This document shows, piece after piece, positions 1-5,115 of a DNA stretch of 7,554 bases. Source of the stretch: Oscillospiraceae bacterium (GTDB lineage: Bacteria > Bacillota > Clostridia > Oscillospirales > Acutalibacteraceae). The translations under genes were made by a program, and so were the position numbers. How positions within the stretch are numbered: position 1 is the stretch's first letter; each line of letters starts with the position of its first letter. The DNA lies in NCBI GenBank assembly GCA_902795765.1, contig CADBMQ010000040.1, positions 1 to 7,554 of the forward strand, written 5' to 3'. The notes under the pieces are model-generated. The model worked only from the letters and a program-made list of their open reading frames with translations, was not told the origin of the DNA and searched no databases.

Positions 1-216
1 CTCGGCAAGGTAGTTTATCTCAAAATTTCGCTCGAAGATATGCTCAAACGAATAAACAACTTTGAAACGAGAGGAATTTTGCTCCACGATGGGCAGACAC
101 TCGAAGATATGTACGCAGAGCGATGCAGTTTGTACGAGCGATATGCCGACTCGGTTATCGAGTGTGACAACTCGTCAACAGTTGAAAACACCGCACATAA
201 AATTATGGGTATGTAA
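1..216 (+). CDS. aroK: Shikimate kinase, C-terminal 71 residues (5' end outside window)
   Basis: Frame 1 is open from the left edge to TAA at 214-216. Shikimate kinase phosphorylates the 3-hydroxyl of shikimate with ATP in the cytoplasmic chorismate (aromatic amino acid) pathway. The visible part matches the family's C-terminal third: the strand and helix 'VVYLKISLEDMLKRI', the lid Arg in 'TRGILL' (residue 24 of the fragment, where many homologues have R-P-L-L), and the closing signature ERCSLYERYAD, which fits the R-x3-Y-x3-A pattern after the lid. The last strand (SVIEC) and helix (STVENTAHKIM) complete the P-loop kinase fold, so the C-terminus looks intact. The Walker A motif and shikimate-binding residues lie upstream of the window. 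A symmetric hairpin terminator follows 4 nt after the stop. It is convergent with the dockerin operon and functionally unrelated to it. The overlapping frame at 62-247 is a shadow. Confidence 0.85.
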   Translation, partial: LGKVVYLKISLEDMLKRINNFETRGILLHDGQTLEDMYAERCSLYERYADSVIECDNSSTVENTAHKIMGM

Positions 217-220
217 AAAA

Positions 221-245
221 GCGACGGTTCAATCCGTCGCTTTTT
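221..245. terminator. Bidirectional intrinsic terminator between convergent genes
   Basis: A perfect 7-bp GC-rich stem, GCGACGG (221-227) and CCGTCGC (234-240) with a 6-nt loop, is flanked by an A-tract (215-220) and a T-tract (241-245). The A/T flanks extend the stem and supply a U-run in both directions. It sits 4 nt after the shikimate kinase stop and about 20 nt after the dockerin stop on the other strand, so it can end both transcripts. Confidence 0.85.
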
Positions 246-266
246 GATTTTGTGCTATATAATTTT

Positions 267-626
267 TTAGTCGGGAATTTCTTCGAGCTCGACAACTTTA
301 TTATCATTCGGCTTCGGCTTGGCTGTCAACTCTATCAAACCTGCTGAATAGCGTGATATAAGCATAGCGTCCATTTCGTCAACTTCACCGTCACCGTTCA
401 CATCGGCAACTATGAGTTGGTCGGGTGTTAAGTTTAACATACCTGCCGAGTAGCGAGATACTAACATAGCGTCCATTTCGTCAATTTCACCGTCGCCGTT
501 TACATCGCCTTTTGAAGTTGGTGGCGGAGTCAACGAAACAAACTTAAATTCGTTTGAATCAGCATACTTTTCTACAGATGAGTTTGCATAACCGCAAATG
601 GTGAGCATACACAAAACGCAACACAC
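267..626 (-). CDS. Small free-standing type I dockerin protein (5' end disrupted)
   Basis: Dockerins are Ca2+-binding modules that attach secreted enzymes to cohesins of a cellulosome scaffold. This 119-codon frame holds a hydrophobic signal-peptide-like segment (residues 1-13, VLCMLTICGYA, likely cut after GYA), a short spacer, and two nearly identical dockerin repeats. The Ca loops are DVNGDGEIDEMD (41-52) and DVNGDGEVDEMD (75-86), each followed by the helix AMLVSRYSAG or AMLISRYSAG. Positions 10-11, the usual recognition pair, are E-M in both repeats. No catalytic domain is present. The first usable start in this frame is GTG at 624-626, which has no ribosome site and lacks a charged n-region. 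The well-placed ATG at 649-651 is one base out of frame (see separate entry). The gene lies 11 nt behind the M15 peptidase gene and is probably co-transcribed with it. Dockerin identity is secure. Whether it is expressed as written is not, and a product without partner domains could be an adaptor, a cap, or a decaying remnant. Confidence 0.8.
   Translation of the reverse strand: MCCVLCMLTICGYANSSVEKYADSNEFKFVSLTPPPTSKGDVNGDGEIDEMDAMLVSRYSAGMLNLTPDQLIVADVNGDGEVDEMDAMLISRYSAGLIELTAKPKPNDNKVVELEEIPD
339..508 (-). repeat. Internal 102-nt duplication encoding the two dockerin halves
   Basis: The stretch at 363-405 recurs with only a few, mostly synonymous, changes at 465-507, an exact 102-nt (34-codon) offset. 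Similarity extends into the flanking helix codons (CCTGCTGAATAGCG versus CCTGCCGAGTAGCG). The halves are far more alike than those of the GH5 dockerin, suggesting a recent duplication or gene conversion. Confidence 0.85.
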
Positions 627-639
627 AATATTGATGATA

Positions 640-662
640 CTATTTTTTCATATTACCTTTCT
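640..662 (-). other. Ribosome site plus out-of-frame ATG: MKK-stop ahead of the dockerin
   Basis: On the minus strand AAGAAAGG is followed by TAAT and ATG (649-651), a well-spaced start that begins overlapping the upstream stop region. It then reads ATG AAA AAA TAG, stopping at 640-642. Removing one A from the A6 tract (643-648) would give MKNSIINIVCC and continue without a stop into the dockerin frame, restoring a classic signal peptide of about 20 residues ending GYA. Adding two As does the same (MKKNSII). This is therefore a one-base frameshift at a homopolymer: a sequencing error, a real null mutation, or a slippage switch. Confidence 0.75.
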
Positions 663-1670
663 TTATGCACAGTACCAATTCCAATCAAGTTTGAATGAGT
701 TGTCAGCCGACCTATACACGAACATTCTGCCCTTTTCCGAGCCGTCTGTATAATAGTAGTAAGCGCCAACATCGGTTTTCTTGTCGCCATTAAAGTCGCC
801 CGAAACAACTCTGCCCGTCAAGTTGTCCGAGTAGAAACCGCTCGGCATATACCACCAATTCCAATCAAGTTTGAACGCATTTCCAATCGACCGCCAAACG
901 AACGCACGAAGTTCGCCCTTGCCGTAGTCGTAGAACGCACATATATCCGACTTTTTGTCGTTGTTATAGTCCCCCGATGTCACACGAAAATCGAGTTTGT
1001 CGGCATAAAATCCCGACTTCATATACCAATAGTTCCAATCGAGCTTGAAATCATTTCCTCTCGACTGCCAGACAAACGCACGGCATTCGCCTTTGCCATA
1101 GTCATAGAACGCACAAACATCGGCTTTTTTGTCGCCGTTGAAATCTCCTGCGGTCACTCGTGAGGCAACACGATCGGCATAAAATCCCGACTTCATATAC
1201 CAATAGTTCCAATCGAGTTTGAAATTACTTCCCCTCGACTGCCAGACGAATGCACGACATTCGCCTTTGCCATAGTCATAGAACGCACAAATATCGTCCT
1301 TGCCGTCTGCGTTAAAGTCGCCGACTGCGATTTTGTCATTTATATGCGACGGGTAGAAACCGTTTTGCATATACCAGAAGTTCCAGTTAAGTTTAAATCC
1401 CGTACCTGTTGACTCCCAAACAAACGCACGGCACTCGCCTTTGCCATAATCATAAAATACGCAAATATCGTCCTTTTTGTCGCCGTTGAAATCCCCTGCG
1501 ACAAGACGATGTGTGAACATATTGACATTAAATCCTTTACCCGAGTTCCAAACATTCGAACGCTTTGTGAACTTCGATTTGTCGGACGTGTATAAATCAA
1601 TCTGCGTGACGAACGGCTCGTTCATCGTGAACTGTGCAACATCGTCAACCCCGTCGCCGTTGAAGTCGCC
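663..1670 (-). repeat. Six tandem 174-nt units encoding propeller-like repeats
   Basis: Units occupy 1497-1670, 1323-1496, 1149-1322, 975-1148, 801-974 and a shortened last unit at 663-800. The 174-nt period is directly visible from the TTCCAATCGAG-type block recurring near 862, 1036, 1210 and 1384. The third and fourth units are the most alike, with identical protein from YDYGKGE through SRG and again from FKLDWNYWYMKSGFYAD, while the first unit is strongly diverged. This pattern suggests expansion of the middle units by recombination. Confidence 0.88.
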
Positions 1671-2609
1671 CGAAACTGTCGGCAGATAAAAGTCATCACG
1701 AATGGCGGTTATGATAAATCCGTCAACATTATTGCCCGAACAGTAGTATTTCGAGTATCCTGTTAGGTCAACTTTCGCTCCGTCCGAGCCTTTTTGGTAG
1801 AAGATATAATAAGTTCCACCTGCATCAGGATTGACAACGAGCGGTTTTTTGCTTGTGTACGATTTGATTAAATTGATGTACTCCTCGTAGCAGACATTGT
1901 GCTTCATTATATAGTCGGCGTGGGGTATGCCAACCTGACGAAAATGCCACGGTTCGGGATTGACGCCCGTAATCGGTTGCTTTTCTGCCGTGTATCGCAA
2001 GATAAAACCGTACTTTTGGCAGTTGTTTCTAAACCAAGACTGATTTCCCTTGCCTGTGAACGCCTTACTGCCATACGAATCGGTATAAAAGTCGATTGCA
2101 TAACCCGAATGGTGTTCGCTGTATCCGGGTCGGGTAAACCATTTTAATGTTTCGGTCAAGCCCTGTCGCTCGACAGACGCATCAAAATTGCGTTTTTGAA
2201 GCTCGTATGTACGAAATCCCGAGCAAACTCCAAGAAACTCGTTCGGGTAAATCGACTTATAATCCTGTGTCATAAGATTGAACTCGTTAAGAGTAAATCG
2301 GTCGCCGTCAATGTCGTCAAACGAAACGATAAATTTGCGATTTGGCAGGTCAAAGCACTCAATTATATCGGTGCTTTGGTTAAAGTTGTATGCGTGGTCG
2401 TTGTTGATTAAAATGTTCTGCCCAACCGACACCTTACCCGCTGTAACAACACAGTTATTCGGCACGGCTGAAAACTTATTCATATAAAGGGAAGTTTGCG
2501 TATTATTCGGTATGCTTTCTGCGCTGACAGACATAGCCATTTTCGGCACTCCGATTATCGCATTCGATAATAAAAGCAATGTGCATACTGCCTTGCGTAT
2601 AAATTTCAT
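663..2609 (-). CDS. Secreted VanY-type M15 D,D-carboxypeptidase with six FG-GAP/VCBS-like repeats
   Basis: The 648-residue product starts with a signal peptide (1-30; KFIRK then a hydrophobic core, cut near SVSA). Residues about 105-250 form an M15B (VanY/D-Ala-D-Ala carboxypeptidase) domain: CSGFRTYELQ (129-138), PGYSEHHSGYAIDF with Zn ligands His166 and Asp173, and EPWHF with catalytic Glu219 and Zn ligand His222, so all key residues are present. Such enzymes remove the terminal D-Ala of wall stem peptides outside the membrane. After a beta-rich segment (253-313) come repeats at 314, 372, 430, 488, 546 and 604, each 58 residues, opening GDFNGDKKxD (Ca-binding DxNxD type) and carrying YDYGKGECRAFVW and FKLDWNYWYM. 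The last stops after 45 residues at WNWYCA. Such repeats usually build a beta-propeller that may bind glycans. The start is firm, with GGGAGGC 5 nt before ATG. There is no dockerin of its own, but a free dockerin gene follows 11 nt downstream. The natural substrate is inferred, not shown. Confidence 0.88.
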   Translation of the reverse strand: MKFIRKAVCTLLLLSNAIIGVPKMAMSVSAESIPNNTQTSLYMNKFSAVPNNCVVTAGKVSVGQNILINNDHAYNFNQSTDIIECFDLPNRKFIVSFDDIDGDRFTLNEFNLMTQDYKSIYPNEFLGVCSGFRTYELQKRNFDASVERQGLTETLKWFTRPGYSEHHSGYAIDFYTDSYGSKAFTGKGNQSWFRNNCQKYGFILRYTAEKQPITGVNPEPWHFRQVGIPHADYIMKHNVCYEEYINLIKSYTSKKPLVVNPDAGGTYYIFYQKGSDGAKVDLTGYSKYYCSGNNVDGFIITAIRDDFYLPTVSGDFNGDGVDDVAQFTMNEPFVTQIDLYTSDKSKFTKRSNVWNSGKGFNVNMFTHRLVAGDFNGDKKDDICVFYDYGKGECRAFVWESTGTGFKLNWNFWYMQNGFYPSHINDKIAVGDFNADGKDDICAFYDYGKGECRAFVWQSRGSNFKLDWNYWYMKSGFYADRVASRVTAGDFNGDKKADVCAFYDYGKGECRAFVWQSRGNDFKLDWNYWYMKSGFYADKLDFRVTSGDYNNDKKSDICAFYDYGKGELRAFVWRSIGNAFKLDWNWWYMPSGFYSDNLTGRVVSGDFNGDKKTDVGAYYYYTDGSEKGRMFVYRSADNSFKLDWNWYCA

Positions 2610-2614
2610 AAAAA

Positions 2615-2621
2615 GCCTCCC
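2615..2621 (-). promoter_or_regulatory. Strong ribosome binding site of the M15 gene
   Basis: GGGAGGC on the minus strand lies 5 nt before the ATG at 2607-2609, a near-ideal Shine-Dalgarno sequence that fixes this start. Confidence 0.85.
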
Positions 2622-2642
2622 TTATTAACCTTATTATATATA

Positions 2643-2672
2643 ATTATAACACACAATATGTGAATATTTCAA
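2643..2672 (-). promoter_or_regulatory. Sigma-A type promoter of the M15/dockerin operon
   Basis: Minus strand: TTGAAA (2667-2672), an 18-nt spacer, then TATAAT (2643-2648), preceded by TGT, which makes an extended -10. It sits 34 nt upstream of the start codon, giving a short leader. The -35 lies only 9 nt past the GH5 terminator stem, so the operon has its own promoter despite the tight spacing. Confidence 0.75.
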
Positions 2673-2680
2673 CAACAAAT

Positions 2681-2708
2681 AAAATCCGCAGACTAATCTG
2701 CGGATTTT
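2681..2708 (-). terminator. Intrinsic terminator of the GH5 gene
   Basis: A perfect 12-bp stem, AAAATCCGCAGA (2681-2692) and TCTGCGGATTTT (2697-2708), with a 4-nt loop lies 4 nt after the GH5 stop at 2713. On the minus strand the stem ends in TTTT and continues ATTTGTTG, a U-rich tail. It separates GH5 transcription from the downstream M15 promoter. Confidence 0.85.
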
Positions 2709-2712
2709 ACTG

Positions 2713-4629
2713 CTATTTATTTACAACGTACAGAACCAAAATTCTCAAATCGGACATATCAAATTTGCCGTCTGCATTCAAATCAAATTTCTCTGTAAAC
2801 TCACCTGTTGCTTCATTATCTGCAATCTTAGCGAGTGCCAGTTGTGCGTCCTCGACATTGACAACACCATCGCCATTGATATCTGCGCTCACACTCGGCT
2901 TTGCCGTTGACGGGACAGTCGGTGCGCTTGTCGGAATGTTGATGTCGGTTTCGGTTTCGAGTGAGGTTGTTGGTGCAACTGTCGGTGCAGTTGTTTCGGT
3001 CACAGTTCTCTGTGCGACAGTGATTTTCGAAATTGTCACATCAAGTTCGCTGAGTCCACCTTGGAAATTCTGCACTTGCAAAACGAAACTCGACTTCAAC
3101 TCATTCGGTACACGAATTAAAATCTTCTTCGTTTCGCCTTCTTTAATCGACGGCAAGAGATTGTCGGGAATATCGCCGTTGATATTGTGTTTTATGTTGA
3201 CTGCACAAGGATTGCCGTTTCCGTCACGAGCAACTGCGACTTTCACAGTAAATATGAGATAGCCACTGCCCGATTTCGCCTTGCTGACTGCCGATTTTGC
3301 AGAACTTCTTTCGTCTGCGGTCGGCTTCCAAGTACAGTTGAGTTGCTGACTCTTGAAGTTTTCGAGTTGGAATCGTATTCCACCCGATGCACGACGAGGG
3401 CTGACACTTTGCAAGTTCACAGCGCCCGACTGCCAACCTTCGGTTTGAGCATAGCCAAGCGACGCCCACGAATAGAACACATCGCTTGTTGCCTCAAAAT
3501 GGTCAACATTTTCGGTTATCGGTTTATACGGAGCAGTTGTCGGTTGAGTTGTGCGAACAGGCTCTTTGCCGTTGATTGCCGCTTTGATTTCGTCAACAAG
3601 TCCGTCCGATGTCCATTCGAGTGTGTAGCGGTTCAAGTTTTGATACCAACCGCCGTCATCCCACAAGAACACGGGAATTTGATATTTAGTTGCAGTATAG
3701 TAATATGCGTTTGCCCATTGGCATTTAAAATTTTCGGCTTTCTCCTTGCGAACACCAGTTTCGCCAAACACAACTGCAACTCCATTCTTTATGAGTTTGT
3801 TGCAAATCGGACGCATATTCTGCTCGAAAGCATCGGGATCTGTTGTTTCGCTATACCAATGTATATCGACAATAGTATGGTCATCGGGTATGTTGAGATT
3901 GCCCCACTGATGCTCGTACCATTGAGCGCCGTAGGTTGGGAGCATAACATAACGCTCGTCATTATATCCGCCACTATTACGAACAACGTTCATAAAATCG
4001 AAGTAAAGTTGATTTATCTTGTCAAAATACTCGTCGTTTTGACCCCACCAATCGTTATTTGCGATAATTTCGTTTCCTGCCTCTAAAATAAGGTGGTCAT
4101 CGTAATTTTTGAAACGATCGGCAATCTGCTTCCAAATAGCAATGTATTTAACACGAATTGCTTCCCAATCCTCGCCCGACTTGGTTATATCAAGCCATGC
4201 TTTGTCATCGTGGTGCATATTAACAATAACGTACATATTGTTAGCATAGCAATAGCCGACAACCTCTTCGATACGATCCATCCACTCGTCACGGATTTTA
4301 AAATCGTTCTCGTCATCTACCCATCTATACCACGAAACGGGAATACGAACTGCGTTGAATCCTGCATTTCTGACTGTGTTGATTATTTGATATGTAGTTA
4401 CGGGATTGTTTGCAGCGGTTTCAATGTCAGTTACCGTGCAAGTATCGTCCCAAACTGCGCCGTAATTTTTGCCTGTGTTTTCAAATGTGTTGCCAAGATT
4501 AAATCCCATTTTAATCTTCTTGACAAAATCGACTGCCGAATCGGAAAAACTGATTTCTGCCATTGTCGGTGTCACAGCAAGTGCAAACAAAAGTGCAATC
4601 GCAATAACAACTGATGTGATTTTCTTCAT
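2713..4629 (-). CDS. Secreted dockerin-bearing GH5 endoglucanase (probable GH5_4-like cellulase)
   Basis: The 638-residue product hydrolyses beta-1,4-glucans outside the cell. A signal peptide (1-24, KK then a hydrophobic core, cut after TMA) leads into a GH5 domain (about 25-355). All usual family residues are visible: Arg95 (VRIPVSW), His139 (NMHHD), acid/base Glu187 (EAGNE), His257 and Tyr259 (DIHWY), nucleophile Glu290 (FGETG) and Trp323. A short TTQPTTAP linker precedes an unassigned beta-rich module (about 372-540), then a Thr/Pro linker (541-580) and a type I dockerin with loops DINGDGVVNVED (583-594) and DLNADGKFDMSD (616-627). I chose ATG 4627-4629 because AGAAAGGA lies 9 nt upstream and it opens directly on the signal peptide. 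An in-frame ATG 11 codons earlier (ends 4662) lies at the predicted transcription start. Xyloglucanase, lichenase or mannanase activity is possible, so the exact substrate is uncertain. Confidence 0.92.
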   Translation of the reverse strand: MKKITSVVIAIALLFALAVTPTMAEISFSDSAVDFVKKIKMGFNLGNTFENTGKNYGAVWDDTCTVTDIETAANNPVTTYQIINTVRNAGFNAVRIPVSWYRWVDDENDFKIRDEWMDRIEEVVGYCYANNMYVIVNMHHDDKAWLDITKSGEDWEAIRVKYIAIWKQIADRFKNYDDHLILEAGNEIIANNDWWGQNDEYFDKINQLYFDFMNVVRNSGGYNDERYVMLPTYGAQWYEHQWGNLNIPDDHTIVDIHWYSETTDPDAFEQNMRPICNKLIKNGVAVVFGETGVRKEKAENFKCQWANAYYYTATKYQIPVFLWDDGGWYQNLNRYTLEWTSDGLVDEIKAAINGKEPVRTTQPTTAPYKPITENVDHFEATSDVFYSWASLGYAQTEGWQSGAVNLQSVSPRRASGGIRFQLENFKSQQLNCTWKPTADERSSAKSAVSKAKSGSGYLIFTVKVAVARDGNGNPCAVNIKHNINGDIPDNLLPSIKEGETKKILIRVPNELKSSFVLQVQNFQGGLSELDVTISKITVAQRTVTETTAPTVAPTTSLETETDINIPTSAPTVPSTAKPSVSADINGDGVVNVEDAQLALAKIADNEATGEFTEKFDLNADGKFDMSDLRILVLYVVNK

Positions 4630-4638
4630 TGTATAAAA

Positions 4639-4646
4639 TCCTTTCT
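4639..4646 (-). promoter_or_regulatory. Ribosome binding site that decides the GH5 start
   Basis: AGAAAGGA on the minus strand is 9 nt before the ATG at 4627-4629. The upstream in-frame ATG (4660-4662) has no such site and would add 11 residues ahead of an otherwise complete signal peptide. Confidence 0.75.
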
Positions 4647-4667
4647 TATCAGATGTAACCATTTTCT

Positions 4668-4696
4668 ATTATAAACGCATTTTATCACTCTGTAAA
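4668..4696 (-). promoter_or_regulatory. Sigma-A type promoter of the GH5 gene
   Basis: Minus strand: TTTACA (4691-4696), a 17-nt spacer, and TATAAT (4668-4673). Transcription would begin near 4661, leaving a leader of about 32 nt that contains the ribosome site. A short dyad, CCATA-A-TATGG (4769-4779), lies about 75 nt upstream of the -35 and could be a regulator site, though this is unproven. Confidence 0.75.
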
Positions 4697-4857
4697 GTAA
4701 TATTTTTCTTTTTGTAATCTGCGACAAAATGCAGATAATATTTTTAGTTATATTGTATGATTGATTTTCCATAATATGGGTTATACAAAAAGTATTTTAT
4801 AATAATTATTCTAAAAAATCCGACAAAAACTTGCAAAAAAGTGACGAAAGTTATTGA

Positions 4858-4951
4858 AGTTTTCCACACACTTTTGAACATTCAAAAGTGTAAAACTCCG
4901 CAAAATGGTATGAAAACGGCATTTTTTATGTGGAAAACTATGTGGAAAATG
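4858..4951. repeat. Nested inverted repeats with three TGTGGAAAA motifs
   Basis: AGTTTTCCACA (4858-4868) and its exact complement TGTGGAAAACT (4929-4939) form an 11-bp inverted repeat. Inside lies a near-perfect 24-bp palindrome, ACACTTTTGAA-CA-TTCAAAAGTGT (4868-4891), and a weaker pair AAAATG (4903-4908)/CATTTT. The block ATGTGGAAAA is repeated in tandem 12 nt later (4940-4949). As RNA this could fold into a three-way junction. As DNA it could be a set of protein sites. TGTGGAAAA differs from the reverse complement of the DnaA box TTATCCACA at one base. Confidence 0.6.
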
Positions 4952-5032
4952 TTAATACTATTGGTATTTGAGCATATTGTACTAAAAAATCTGCAAAAAT
5001 TATATAATCTGACCTAATATGAAAAATTTATA

Positions 5033-5061
5033 TAGACAAATCGAAATTTATATGGTATATT
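5033..5061 (+). promoter_or_regulatory. Candidate promoter of the glycan cluster
   Basis: TAGACA (5033-5038), a 17-nt spacer, then TATATT (5056-5061) is the best rightward pair seen. The -10 overlaps the GGTATA/TATACC dyad, and the -35 overlaps one copy of a 20-nt-spaced AAATTTATAT repeat. A TATAAT at 5003-5008 is an alternative but lacks a good -35. AT richness makes false matches likely. Confidence 0.35.
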
Positions 5062-5102
5062 TATTATACCTTATTATGTGAAAAATATCGAATTTATAAA
5101 TA

Positions 5103-5109
5103 AGAGGGG
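5103..5109 (+). promoter_or_regulatory. Ribosome binding site supporting a TTG start
   Basis: AGAGGGG lies 6 nt before TTG at 5116-5118. No ATG or GTG is suitably placed nearby and the first membrane segment begins within a few codons of this TTG, so TTG is the likely initiator. Confidence 0.7.
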
Positions 5110-5115
5110 TTTACC

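Larger units (their letters stand above)
4697..5115. other. Gene-free AT-rich divergent spacer
   Basis: No convincing coding frame is visible between the GH5 promoter and the dehydratase start. The stretch is strongly AT-rich and holds a small dyad at 4769-4779, a cluster of inverted and direct repeats at 4858-4951, a 20-nt-spaced direct repeat AAATTTATAT (5024-5033 and 5044-5053), a small dyad GGTATA/TATACC (5054-5070), a candidate rightward promoter, and the ribosome site of the dehydratase. A small RNA cannot be excluded, but no known family was recognised. Confidence 0.7.

Noticed and set aside
62..247. Plus-strand 61-codon frame at the left edge
   Set aside because: It overlaps the shikimate kinase frame, which has recognisable family motifs and its own stop at 214-216. 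The 61-codon frame also runs through the terminator hairpin.
663..1670. CRISPR-like or satellite repeat
   Set aside because: The 174-nt periodicity is entirely coding, keeps frame, and corresponds to 58-residue protein repeats with no spacer pattern.
3187..4086. 299-codon open frame antisense to the GH5 gene, and similar frames at 2660-3262 and 4093-4614
   Set aside because: They lie opposite a gene with intact catalytic residues. Their composition (many Cys, Ile, Val, no motif) is what reverse reading of such codons gives, and none has a convincing ribosome site or promoter.
4858..4951. Possible replication origin from three DnaA-box-like words
   Set aside because: The words match TTATCCACA with one mismatch each, and no dnaA, dnaN or other origin neighbours are present. 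I keep the element as an unexplained repeat cluster instead.
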